A program made the position numbers and the translations under genes. This document shows, piece by piece, positions 39,001 to 47,651 of a DNA stretch of 64,000 nt; positions within the stretch are counted from its first letter, which is position 1, and each line of letters starts with the position of its first letter. The notes beneath the pieces are model-generated. The model was given only the letters and a program-made list of their open reading frames with translations. It searched no databases and was not told the origin of the DNA. This stretch comes from Medakamo hakoo (Eukaryota > Chlorophyta > Trebouxiophyceae > Coccomyxaceae): contig CP089458.1 of the NCBI GenBank assembly GCA_026636295.1, positions 186,001 to 250,000 of the forward strand. Reading direction: 5' to 3'.

Positions 39001-42000
39001 CCACAACGGCGGCGGCGGCAAGCCGCCTCCCCCTTCCTCCCCCACCTTGGCCCGCGTGTTGGACGTCGCGCCCGTGGACGGCGTGGTGGACGTGTCGCTG
39101 CGGCCGGAGCTGGGCGTCAAGGCGGGCGGCGGGAAAAAGGGCGCGGCCGCACAGGCGACGGCCGCGCTGTCGGCCGCGGGCGTCGCCGCCGCGGCCGCCT
39201 GGGCACCCGGCGACGCCGTGACCGGCGCGACGGTTGAACTGGTCCGGGCCGACTACCTGGTTGCGTCGCTGCCGCCGAAACCCGCGGATGCGCCCGCGCG
39301 GGCGCTCGCCTTCCTGCCCCGGCCTCCATCCTCGGCCGCGCCGGCGCCCGGCGAGGCCGTCAACCTGACCATCACGCAGGCCGCCTCGCCCGCCAGTGCT
39401 GGCCGCTTGATCGGCGCCCTGGTGGTTGAAGATGCTCCGGACGCGGCGCCGGCCCGCCGGAAGAAAGGCGCGGCGGCGGGTGTGGCTGCGCCCGCCACCC
39501 CACCGCCCGCACCCCGCCTCGCCCCCGGCACGCTCGTCCGCGCGACGGTCGCGGCCGTCCATGCCCTGCACGTCGACTTGACCTTGGCGCCCGACTCGCC
39601 CGCTCCGGGAGCCAAAGCCCGCTTACACGTCACGGAAGCGGAGACGGCAGGCGACGGCGCGGCGTCCGCGCTGCTGTCGTCGCTGCCGGCTGGCACGGCC
39701 GTCGCCGCCGTCGTCCTCGGCCCCATGGCCACGCCCGCGGGCCGGGCTCACGGCGTGTGGGAGGTCACGACGCGGGCGTCTGTTGTCAAGGCAGCTGAGA
39801 AAGCGGGTGGCGTGGCGCCGGTCGACGCCCTCGCCGCCCGTGGTGGCGCCGCGTCTGCCACGCTGGGCGCGCTGCGGGTCGGTCGCGCCGTGACGGGCTT
39901 TGTCCAATCCGTCTCCGCCGACGCGGCCTGGGTGTCCCTGTCGCCCACGCTGCGCGCCCGCCTGTACGTCCTGGACGACGCGGCGTCTCCGGAAGAGGCG
40001 GGGTCCTTTGCGTCCCGCCGCCCTGTGGGTTCGAGGGTGGAGGGCGCGGTCGTGGTGCGGGTGGACGGCGCGAAAGGCGACGTCGACCTCTCCACCCGCC
40101 CGCCGCCAGCCGCGGCGGCCGCCGCTGCAGGCAAGAAACGCGGGCGGGAAGCGTGTGCTGACGCCCCCGCCCTGACCCCCGGCACGCCCGTCCTGGGGCT
40201 CGTCCGGTCGCTCGGCGGCGGCGGCGTCCGCGTCCAGGTCGGGCGCAAAGCCTACGGCCGCGCTGCGCTGACCGACCTGCGCGATGGGTGGTGTGCAAAC
40301 GCCCTGGCCGGCCTCGCGCCCGGCACGGCCGTCATGGCCGTCCCGCTGGGCCCGGCGCCGTCTTCCGGCGGGGATGTTCCCCTGTCCTTGCGCCCCAGCG
40401 ACGGCGGGTGGGCGCCCGGCGGGGAAGAGGAAGAGGGCGGCGGAGAGGCGGGCGCGGCCGCCGTCGCGGCCGCCATCGCCGCGACCTCTCCATCCGGCCC
40501 GCCCGCCTCCCTCCCGCCCTCATCCCTCCGGCTGGGCTCCGCTGTCGCGGGCTACGTCGCCGACATCTCCAAGTCCGGCGCCTTCGTCACCTTGACCCGC
40601 GGCCTGGACGCGCGCGTCCGCCTGTCCGACCTGGCGGCGGGGTTTGTGCCCGACCCCGCGGCTGCCTTCCCCGCGGGCACGCTCGTCGTCGGAAAAATTT
40701 CGACGGCCTCGCCCGACGGCAAAAAAGTCGGCATGTCCTTGCGTGACGGCGGCGTGAGTGCTTCTGGAGTGACTGGCACGGTGGCCGACGCCCCGTGCAT
40801 CCCGGCCCTGGCGCCCGGCGACATCGTGGCCGGGCGCGTGCGCCGGGTGGAAGCGTTTGGCGTGTTTGTCGACCTCGCCGGCGCCGCGCCAGGCACGCGC
40901 GCGGGCCTGGCCCACAAATCCGAGCTGGCCGACGCGTTTGTGGGTGAGCCGGCCTCCCTGTTTCGGGTGGGCCAAGCCGTGCGCGCGCGTGTGCTGCGCG
41001 TGGATGTCGAGACCGGGCGCATCTCGCTGACTCTGCGGCCGTCGGCGCTGAGCGCGGGCGCAGAGGCGGATGGCGGTGGCGCGGATGGAGCGGAAGGGGA
41101 CGGCGCGCCGTCCGACATCGACGACGACGCGTCCGACGGCGGTGAGGACGCCAACCTGCGCATCCAGCTGAGCAGCGAGGATGAAGAGCAAGACGAGGAT
41201 GTCGACGCGGACGTGGACGCGGACGAGAGCGACGGAGGTGGCGCCCAACCCCCGCCATCGGCCGTCGGCGGCCTGGACGCGGGCCTGGCTGTGGGCTGGG
41301 GCGACGACGACGACGACGGCACGGCTGCCGCTCCGCCTCCCTCCTCCTCCACCGCGCCCACCGCCGCGGCTCCTGCCCCCGAAGAACCGCCGGCCAAACG
41401 CACGCGCCGGGCGGCCAAAGCAGCCGCCGCCGCGGCGGCGGCCGCGACGGACGCGGCGGAAGCCGAGATCGCGGCGCGCGGCGCGCCGACCACGCCCGCC
41501 GCGTTCGAGCGCGCCCTCGCCGCGTCCCCGTCCTCGTCCTTCCTGTGGATCCGGTACGCCGCCCACATGCTGGGGCTGGGCGAGCCCGAGGCGGCGCGGC
41601 GCGTGCTGCGCCGGGCGCTGGAAGCCATCGACCTGGCCGACACCAAGGCCCGGTTCAACGTGTTCGTCGCGTCCCTCAACCTGGAAGCCCGGGCGGGCGA
41701 GCCGGCGGAAGGCCGCGGCCGCGCCGCCCTGGAAGCCTTTGCGTCGGCCCGCCGCCACACGGACGCCAAAGCGCTGCACCTGGCGCTCCTGACCATCCTG
41801 GAGAGCGCGGGCCACGCGGACGAAGCCGCGGAAGCCGCGGCCGCCCTGGTGAAAGCCGAGCGCGGGTCGTGCAAGGCGTGGCTGGCCGCGCTCGGGCTCG
41901 CGTTGCGGCGTGGGGACGGGCCGGCCGCCCGGTCCCTGGCCTCCCGCGCCACGGCGTCCCTGCCAGCCCGCAAGCACGTCAAGTTCCTGGCGGCGGCGGC

Positions 42001-42322
42001 GCTGGCGGAGTTCCGGGCCGGCGACGCGGACCGCGGGCGCGCGCTGTACGAAGGCGTGCTGCGGTCCCACCCGCGCCGGACCGACCTGTGGGCCGCGTAC
42101 GCGGACCAGGAGATCCGGCGCGGGGACGCCGCCCGCGTGCGGTCGCTGTTCGAGCGGGCTGTCCGGTCGGAGGGCCTGGCCCCGCGCCAAGCCAAATTCC
42201 TGTTCCGGCGGCACCTGGAGTTTGAAAAGGCGCACGGCGAGCCGGGGCGGGCGGACGCCGTGCGCGCGGCGGCCCGGGCGTACGTTGAGCGGATGGGTGG
42301 CAACGGAGGCTCAGGCGTGTAA
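36074..42322 (+). CDS. RRP5: RRP5/PDCD11-like rRNA processing factor
   Basis: A single 6.2-kb exon, 2,082 residues, start MPLPSRPPKRKADG. After a basic N-terminus come roughly a dozen S1 RNA-binding repeats: the first GSKLWGRVTAVTPGKVEVAL, clear later ones LGSAVAGYVADISKSGAFV and GDIVAGRVRRVEAFGVFV with IVxGRV...G..V/ISLTLRPS endings. An acidic linker (SSEDEEQDEDVDADVDADES) follows, then C-terminal HAT/TPR-type helical repeats starting PTTPAAFERALAASPSSSFLWIRY. This S1-then-HAT layout is unique to RRP5/PDCD11, a nucleolar protein that binds pre-rRNA and is needed for both 18S and 5.8S production. The length is near that of homologues. The frame is open upstream of the chosen Met, but that region overlaps the PEPC 3' flank and looks non-coding. 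Confidence 0.92.
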   Translation: MPLPSRPPKRKADGVAGGSPPATAASKKAAAAVDAAAAAAPVTPTPALVDAEASFPRGGSTTDAALVRRGGKAAKPPRHEPDEDALLFSAAAAASRGLPRAGPSFVEILRPSTLTPGSKLWGRVTAVTPGKVEVALPVGLKGVARGPNACVYAAKASPPLTDLYSPGQYVRCAVAEAAGGEEATGARRIELTMAPTAVHASTPLAALAPGAPLAAWVRSEEDHGWVMDVGLGRAVTAFLPRADAPVDPATNRPARLTRGAQVECVVASAPAWGDGGAGCPLDDPAAAAAAAAARGVVRLSAAPPPGTPGPPSKEPPGACLAGFVPGSLITATVDRTTPDGGALLRFWGGSFSGTADAFHVPHPPSLKPGARVRARILHVDGGDAKAVRLSLLPHLLARGPPPPALPAPGSLVRGGLTVARVDEGLGVLVDMGEAPSSSSRLFGYAHISNAADGRTAKLGKAFKAGGPIPAARVLSHRPMDGLATLSMKPSDVDRAVSSVADLVVGSTVSGTVSASDAGRGLLVALAPGVTGRVPLEHLAPPGRSAAGAASRHPVGSELTDAVVWGVDASAGRATLTLRKALAHPKLSPLVGVGAALPGARTHGVVTGVSASGVFVSLYGGLTGLAGASDLGLPPGEAPSSAFERGQIVKARVLSADAARGRVRLSLAPGGGAGASDAAAVADAVAAAAADDDEAAFGGWDAGDVVESATISAVERDDGGGAADAAEDGGRPPAARFILSLPPKAGGRASAPVTATLDAPHLADHPAGVAALASALDTGAALGPLLVLHRDAKGRCLAVTRKRSMVSAERGSLPSSVSDTPPGLVAPGYVASATPDALFVRFLGQCTGRVGLAHAADALVPDARDALGGGASVIGASVTAAVVSRDEARGRFSLSLRTADVGRGRAAAAAGARLAGLFADLEAAAAAEAGPGAPGPPPSFPPPGAVVAAVPAGEREYGSLFDLEAAPDAVALAPGPRHNGGGGKPPPPSSPTLARVLDVAPVDGVVDVSLRPELGVKAGGGKKGAAAQATAALSAAGVAAAAAWAPGDAVTGATVELVRADYLVASLPPKPADAPARALAFLPRPPSSAAPAPGEAVNLTITQAASPASAGRLIGALVVEDAPDAAPARRKKGAAAGVAAPATPPPAPRLAPGTLVRATVAAVHALHVDLTLAPDSPAPGAKARLHVTEAETAGDGAASALLSSLPAGTAVAAVVLGPMATPAGRAHGVWEVTTRASVVKAAEKAGGVAPVDALAARGGAASATLGALRVGRAVTGFVQSVSADAAWVSLSPTLRARLYVLDDAASPEEAGSFASRRPVGSRVEGAVVVRVDGAKGDVDLSTRPPPAAAAAAAGKKRGREACADAPALTPGTPVLGLVRSLGGGGVRVQVGRKAYGRAALTDLRDGWCANALAGLAPGTAVMAVPLGPAPSSGGDVPLSLRPSDGGWAPGGEEEEGGGEAGAAAVAAAIAATSPSGPPASLPPSSLRLGSAVAGYVADISKSGAFVTLTRGLDARVRLSDLAAGFVPDPAAAFPAGTLVVGKISTASPDGKKVGMSLRDGGVSASGVTGTVADAPCIPALAPGDIVAGRVRRVEAFGVFVDLAGAAPGTRAGLAHKSELADAFVGEPASLFRVGQAVRARVLRVDVETGRISLTLRPSALSAGAEADGGGADGAEGDGAPSDIDDDASDGGEDANLRIQLSSEDEEQDEDVDADVDADESDGGGAQPPPSAVGGLDAGLAVGWGDDDDDGTAAAPPPSSSTAPTAAAPAPEEPPAKRTRRAAKAAAAAAAAATDAAEAEIAARGAPTTPAAFERALAASPSSSFLWIRYAAHMLGLGEPEAARRVLRRALEAIDLADTKARFNVFVASLNLEARAGEPAEGRGRAALEAFASARRHTDAKALHLALLTILESAGHADEAAEAAAALVKAERGSCKAWLAALGLALRRGDGPAARSLASRATASLPARKHVKFLAAAALAEFRAGDADRGRALYEGVLRSHPRRTDLWAAYADQEIRRGDAARVRSLFERAVRSEGLAPRQAKFLFRRHLEFEKAHGEPGRADAVRAAARAYVERMGGNGGSGV

Positions 42323-42356
42323 AACTTGTGTATTGTGTGTGTCTGTGCGTTTTTTT

Positions 42357-45300
42357 CTACATGGCCAGCCGCACGGCAGCCGCAGCAGCGTCGGCCCACG
42401 CCCGGTCGCCGCCCGCGGCGCGCACGCCCAGGGCGGCCGCGTCGGCCGTGGTGCGGGCGGCGGGCGTGCCGGCCGCAGCCAGGTCGCCCAGGCGCCGCGC
42501 CGCCGCGACGCCCACCTGGCCCCACCCGCCGCCCGCCGCTGCCAGGGTGGGGAGGGACCAGGGCAGCGTGGCCACGTGGGGGGCGCCGCCGTCCAGCAGT
42601 GCGGCCGCGTCGGCAGACGGGTGGGGTGACGCGACGGCCGCGGCCAGTGCGGCCGCGAGCGGGGCGGCGGCAGCAGGACCGCCGCCGCCACCATCCAGCG
42701 CCGCCAGCAGGGCCGTGCCCGCGTCCTGGCGGTCCAGCAAGCGGGCAGCGGCCGTGGCCGCGCGGGACAGGGTGGACGGGTCGGTGAGCTCAGCCGCGCT
42801 CGCAAAGACAGGCGCGAGCAGCGCGGCCGCGCCCGCGCTGCCGCCGGAGCACCGTTCGGCGAGCACCACGCGAGCTGCCGCCGCGTCGGCCGGTGATGCC
42901 GCTGCTAGCACCGCGGTCACGTCTGCGGGCGGAGCGGACGCCAGGGCGGACGCCACGCCGCCGGCCCCCAGCAGCCGGCCGGCCACGGCAAGCGCGGCAC
43001 GCCCGACCTCGCCTCCGCCTAGGCCGCCGCCCGCCCACGCCCGGCCCAAAGCCACTGCTGCGGGCGGGCAATCGGCGTGCGTCAGGGAGGCCAGGGCCGC
43101 GACAGCACGGGGCGGTGGCAGGCACGCCAGGCACGCGTCCAGGCGGCGGACGAGGCCGGACCGCAGGGCGGACGCGCGCGGCGCGGTCGCCCACCACTCG
43201 CCCACAAGGTCCGCCAGGCCCGGCACGCCCCCGCCCGCGCCGTGCGTCGCGGCCAGGCCCGCTGCTTGTGCAGCGACAGGGCTGTCCGCACCGGCCACGT
43301 GGACTAGGCGGCGCAAGGCGGCCGGCCAACCGCCGGCCAGGGGCGGCAGGCGCGGCGCGGACGTCAGGGCGGCGAGCGCGGCCGCGGCCGCGGCGCACGG
43401 TCGTGCGTCGCCCGCCGCGACAGCATCCGTCAGGGCGACGCCCGCGCCGTCGGGGGGGAAGCCCGCGGCGGCTCGTGCTGCCGGGCTGGCCGCGGGCGCA
43501 GTGCCGCTTGCTCCCTCAGCCACGGCCGCGTCCGCGGCAGCCCGGGCGGCGGCTGCGGCCGCGGCCGCGCACCCTGCGCCCGCCGCCCCCGCGCGCGGGT
43601 CGGGGTCGTTCACCGCCACGCTTTCGACCCCCCGCAGGGCCGCCTGGGCGGACGCTGGGTCGCCTCCCAGGTCGGGAGAGGGGGAGGGGGTACCGTCCAA
43701 ACCGGGAGATGCGATGGGCGCCGCGCCTAACAAGGCGGCCAGGCCGGCGGCCGCGCCCGCCCGGACAGCCGCCGGCGGGGCGGTGGGTGCGAGAAGGCCG
43801 GCGAGCGTCGCGGCCGCCGCCGCGGGCGCGCCGCCGTCGCACGCGCCGCTTGCCGCTCCCGCGCCAGCCAGGGCGCCCAAAGCAGTGGCAGCCGCGCCCA
43901 GGGCGTCGGGATCGCCGCCGCCGCCCTCCAGAGCCGCCGCCAGGGCGGCCAGCGCGCGCGGCGTGAGGGGGTTGTGCGTGGACGAGCCGCCGCTCCCTGC
44001 GTCCGCTGCGAGCGCCAAGGCCGGCAGTGCGGCTGCTGCACCACGGCCGGACGACGGAGAGCTCAGGAAGGTGAGAGCTGCCTCTCCCAGGACGGCCGCG
44101 CAGGCGGGAGGCGAGGCCGGCGCGAGGTGGGCGAGGCCGGCCCAGACGCCCTCCAGCGAGGCGGGAGACGGCACACCTCCGCCACCGCCCGCGACCTCCA
44201 CGCCCCAGGCTTCGGCGGCGGCGAGGGCAGCTGCACGCGCGCTCGGCTCCCACGCAGTCAAGGCGCCCAATAGAGCGGCCGCCGTGGCCCGGGCGAGGCG
44301 CGGGCGTGCGTCGGGTAGAGACCGACCGGCCGCGCCCAGCGCTTCGGCCGCCGCGCCCGCGACGGAGGCGGGTGCGTCCGGGGACGTGAGCACGGCCGCC
44401 AGCGCATCCACCCCGGCCTCAGCGACTTCAGCGTCCTCGACCAGAGGCAAAGCAGCCGCCAAGCCGGACGCGGCACCCCGGGCGGCGGCGTGGTCGCCCG
44501 CCTCGAGGGCGGAGATCAACAGGCGGACCGCGTCGGCGGCGGCGGGCGCGTCGGCGGCCAAACAGCCGACCGCGGTCGCGGCCGCTTCGGTTGGGGTGGG
44601 GCCGGTCAAGGCTGCCACTGCGACCGCAAAGGGCGGGCGCAGAGGAGCGGAGGCGTCGGTTCCACCGCCCACCACCGCCGCCCGGTGCGCGGCACGCCAC
44701 CGCCCTCCAAACTCGCGCCAGGCCGCCCGCCACCCACCGCCCCCACTCGCGCCCGGCCACGGCGCCGCGTGCCCGCCCGCCACGACGTCGGCGAACGCGC
44801 CCTCATAGGCGGCCGCGGCAGCCCTGGCTTCCCGGGCCCGGGACGCGGCGCTGGCAGGGCCCGGCGGCGGGCGGGGCGGGCGCCACAGCAGCAGGGTCAC
44901 CCGCCCGCCCGGGCGGGCGCGCAGCAGCGCCTTCGGCAGGGACGACGACAGGCGGTGGGCTGCAGCCGCGGCGGCCGAGGTGGCGGCGGCGGACGCGGGC
45001 GTCGCACCGCCTTCTTTCGCCGCCGCCGCCGCCGCCGCGGCCGTGGCGCGGCGGGTGGCATGCTCGTGCGCCAGCACCGCCGCCACCACCGCGGCCGCGT
45101 CGCCTTCTGCCTCCCCCCCCGCTTCACGCGCCAGCCGCCCCGCTGCTTTCTCCCCCGGTTCCGCCATGCCCAGTTCGTCCAGCAGGGCGGGCGGGAAGCG
45201 AGCTAAGGAGCTCAAAGCCGCGGCCCGGGCGGGTGGGAGGGCGGTGGTGGAGTCGGCCAGCGCGCGCAGCGCAGCGACCGCGGCAGCGGCCGCCTCGGCA

Positions 45301-47393
45301 TTCGCTTCCGCGTCCGCCGCCCCACACCCGAGCAGGCGGGCCCAGGCAGGGGCCGCGCGCGCGTCGCTTCCAGTTAAAGGCACGCGTGGCCAACGAGCCG
45401 CGACGACGGGCCAGGCGGTGTAAAAGGCGACGGCGCCGCCGTCGCACAGGGCGGACAGCGCGGCGAGGCCGAGCGCTGAGACGCCCGGGTGCGGGTCGTG
45501 CACCGCGCTTTCCACGGCGCGGACGAGGTCCGTGCCGCGGCGTGGATCGGCCTCACACACGGCCACGACGGCTGCTGCCACAGCGGCCCGGGCCAAGGCC
45601 GGCGGCTGGAGGTGGCCCTTGTGCGACGGCGGCCAGGGCGCGAGCAGGGCGGCCCGCACCGGCTCCCATCCCCGTCTCCCGCCCGCGACCCACGCACGCA
45701 CGCGCGCTGTCAGCCCCGCCGCGAAGGCTCTGGGCTGGCCGACAGGGTCGGCCGTCGCGGGCCCAAACACCAGGCGGTGAGCGAGGCCCGCGGCGGCCGG
45801 GTGGGACGCGCACGCGGCCGTGGCGGAGAGGGCGGCCGCGGCCGCGCGCGCAGACGGCGCGCCCGGGAGCGACGCCACCAGCGGCGGCAGCGCCTCTACA
45901 GCCGCCGCGGGAGCGGCTGCCGCTGTGGCGCCTAGGGTTTCAGCTGCGGCAACCCGCACTCCGGCATCCGGGTGGGCCGCCAGGGCCGCGACCGTGGCAA
46001 AGCCGGGCGAGGTGTGCGTCGCCGTGGTGCGGGCGGGGGCGGCTGTCGCGGCCTTCACCCGCTCCAGCCAGGCGACCGCGCCGGCCGGTGGGCCGGTCCA
46101 CAGGCGGTGGCAAGCGTCGGCGGCAAGAGCAACGCCCAAGGCAGGGCCGCTGAGCGGCAGGTTGAAGGTCGAGAGTGGGCTGTCGCTGCCGGCCGCGGCC
46201 GCGCCTGCCGCGGCGTTCACCAACCCAGCCGCCGCGCCCGCTTCCTCAGCCGACGCCGCCCACGCCACGCCGGCCAGGCCTGGCAGGGCCGCCAGGGCAG
46301 CGGTGGCAGGTGGAATGCTCTTGTTAGCACGTACTACGCTGGCTAATAACGGCAGGGCTGCCCGGCCGGCGGTCCCGCCGCGCGCCGCGAGCGCGGCCAG
46401 GTGCGGAATGGCGGCTGCCATGGCCGGTCCATCCGCCGCGCCGAGCGCGGCTGCGACCACCGGCAGTAGAGGTCCCGCGCCACCGCCCGCGTCCGCGAGG
46501 GCTGTCATCAAAGCGGGCAACAGTGCGTCTGCTGGGTCGGCCCCCGCAGCCGCGGCCGCGTCGACCGCGTCCGCCGCCGCCGCTTCGGCGGTGGCCAGAG
46601 GCGAGGCGGCGAGGAGGACGGCCAGCGACCGGGCAAGCTGGGCGGCCGCGGCCTCGTCCGCCCGGCCACTCGCCACCGCTCGCATGGCGCGGGATCGGAC
46701 GGCGGTAGCCAACACGGCGCCTGAGGCGCCGTGCACTCCAGGCGCCAGGCACGCAAAGGCGAGGGCGTGGAGGAAGGACGACGGTGACACGACGGGTGGC
46801 TGTGGCCGTGGCCGCGCGTTTGCCGGAGGAAAGAGACGGCTCGCGCCCAGGCTCATCACGCCGTCCGCGACGGCGGCTGACCCGCCAGCCAGGCCGCCTG
46901 GGCACGCCAGCGCTGCGCGCGCCAGCGGATGGGCCGACCAGGCCGCGGTCGAGTCGCCGGCCAAGCGCGCAACAGCAGAGACGAGTGCAGCCACTGCGCC
47001 GCTTTCGCCCGCCGCCGCCGCGCCGCCGGCCAACGCCGCGACCAGGGCGTCGCATGCCGCGTCGATGGTTAAACCGGGGCGGGGTACGCGGGCCGTCAGC
47101 TCGGCGGCGGCGGCTTCGACGACGTCCTGGTCAAAAATGATGAGAGGGAAGGCGTGGGACGGGATGGAAGAGGCGTGATGGAAGAGGGTCGGGGTGGGAT
47201 GGTCCAACCGATGCCTCGTGCAGTCTCTCACCTCGTGCTCGCTGCTCAAACAGTTTCCAATCGCGGTCAGCGCTTGGCGGGTCACAGCTCCATTCCCAGC
47301 AAAGGCCTCATGAAACAAGGAGGTGACGGCGAGGCGGCGGATGGGCGGCGAGGCGTCGGACAGGCGGGCCAGCGCGCCGTCGAGCGTCGACAT
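42357..47393 (-). CDS. RST1/focadhesin-like HEAT-repeat protein
   Basis: Exon 1 (47393-47232) and exon 2 (47126-42357), with a 105-nt intron (GTGAGAGAC...TTTGACCAG) whose length is a multiple of three, so an unspliced read stays open. Spliced length 1,643 residues. The start MSTLDGALARLSDASPPIRRLAVTS and the short first-repeat region ending EAAAAEL resemble plant RST1. The rest is almost all helical HEAT-like repeats rich in Ala and Leu, without catalytic motifs. RST1/FOCAD proteins bind and stabilise the SKI complex and link it to the cytosolic exosome, affecting mRNA decay, wax synthesis and transgene silencing in plants. The extreme alanine content makes repeat boundaries hard to place by eye. 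Its stop is 34 bp from the RRP5 stop. Confidence 0.62.
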   Translation of the reverse strand: MSTLDGALARLSDASPPIRRLAVTSLFHEAFAGNGAVTRQALTAIGNCLSSEHEVRDCTRHRLDHPTPTLFHHASSIPSHAFPLIIFDQDVVEAAAAELTARVPRPGLTIDAACDALVAALAGGAAAAGESGAVAALVSAVARLAGDSTAAWSAHPLARAALACPGGLAGGSAAVADGVMSLGASRLFPPANARPRPQPPVVSPSSFLHALAFACLAPGVHGASGAVLATAVRSRAMRAVASGRADEAAAAQLARSLAVLLAASPLATAEAAAADAVDAAAAAGADPADALLPALMTALADAGGGAGPLLPVVAAALGAADGPAMAAAIPHLAALAARGGTAGRAALPLLASVVRANKSIPPATAALAALPGLAGVAWAASAEEAGAAAGLVNAAAGAAAAGSDSPLSTFNLPLSGPALGVALAADACHRLWTGPPAGAVAWLERVKAATAAPARTTATHTSPGFATVAALAAHPDAGVRVAAAETLGATAAAAPAAAVEALPPLVASLPGAPSARAAAAALSATAACASHPAAAGLAHRLVFGPATADPVGQPRAFAAGLTARVRAWVAGGRRGWEPVRAALLAPWPPSHKGHLQPPALARAAVAAAVVAVCEADPRRGTDLVRAVESAVHDPHPGVSALGLAALSALCDGGAVAFYTAWPVVAARWPRVPLTGSDARAAPAWARLLGCGAADAEANAEAAAAAVAALRALADSTTALPPARAAALSSLARFPPALLDELGMAEPGEKAAGRLAREAGGEAEGDAAAVVAAVLAHEHATRRATAAAAAAAAKEGGATPASAAATSAAAAAAHRLSSSLPKALLRARPGGRVTLLLWRPPRPPPGPASAASRAREARAAAAAYEGAFADVVAGGHAAPWPGASGGGGWRAAWREFGGRWRAAHRAAVVGGGTDASAPLRPPFAVAVAALTGPTPTEAAATAVGCLAADAPAAADAVRLLISALEAGDHAAARGAASGLAAALPLVEDAEVAEAGVDALAAVLTSPDAPASVAGAAAEALGAAGRSLPDARPRLARATAAALLGALTAWEPSARAAALAAAEAWGVEVAGGGGGVPSPASLEGVWAGLAHLAPASPPACAAVLGEAALTFLSSPSSGRGAAAALPALALAADAGSGGSSTHNPLTPRALAALAAALEGGGGDPDALGAAATALGALAGAGAASGACDGGAPAAAAATLAGLLAPTAPPAAVRAGAAAGLAALLGAAPIASPGLDGTPSPSPDLGGDPASAQAALRGVESVAVNDPDPRAGAAGAGCAAAAAAAARAAADAAVAEGASGTAPAASPAARAAAGFPPDGAGVALTDAVAAGDARPCAAAAAALAALTSAPRLPPLAGGWPAALRRLVHVAGADSPVAAQAAGLAATHGAGGGVPGLADLVGEWWATAPRASALRSGLVRRLDACLACLPPPRAVAALASLTHADCPPAAVALGRAWAGGGLGGGEVGRAALAVAGRLLGAGGVASALASAPPADVTAVLAAASPADAAAARVVLAERCSGGSAGAAALLAPVFASAAELTDPSTLSRAATAAARLLDRQDAGTALLAALDGGGGGPAAAAPLAAALAAAVASPHPSADAAALLDGGAPHVATLPWSLPTLAAAGGGWGQVGVAAARRLGDLAAAGTPAARTTADAAALGVRAAGGDRAWADAAAAAVRLAM

Positions 47394-47651
47394 TGATGAG
47401 GGCGCGGCCGGCACGGAGGGAGGGGATTCTAATGGTGTTGCATTGGATGTGCGTGGTGGGTGGGCGGATGTGCGTGCGTACGTGTGCGTGTGTGTTTGCG
47501 TGTGAGGAAGCGCCGAAAGTCGTGGGGCGCGGCCGTGATTTTTTTTCCAGTGTGGCTCAACCCCGGCTCCATCCCGGCAAGGTGCCTGCGCTCTGCTCTC
47601 TTTGTCTCAACTCCCACCTCTCTCTCTCTCTTCACTCAAACTCTCAACTCT

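Noticed and set aside
42328-44808. An 826-residue + strand frame antisense to RST1
   Set aside because: Composed of Ala/Pro/Arg low complexity, while the minus frame is continuous for 4.8 kb, has a clean 5' intron and a plant RST1-like start.
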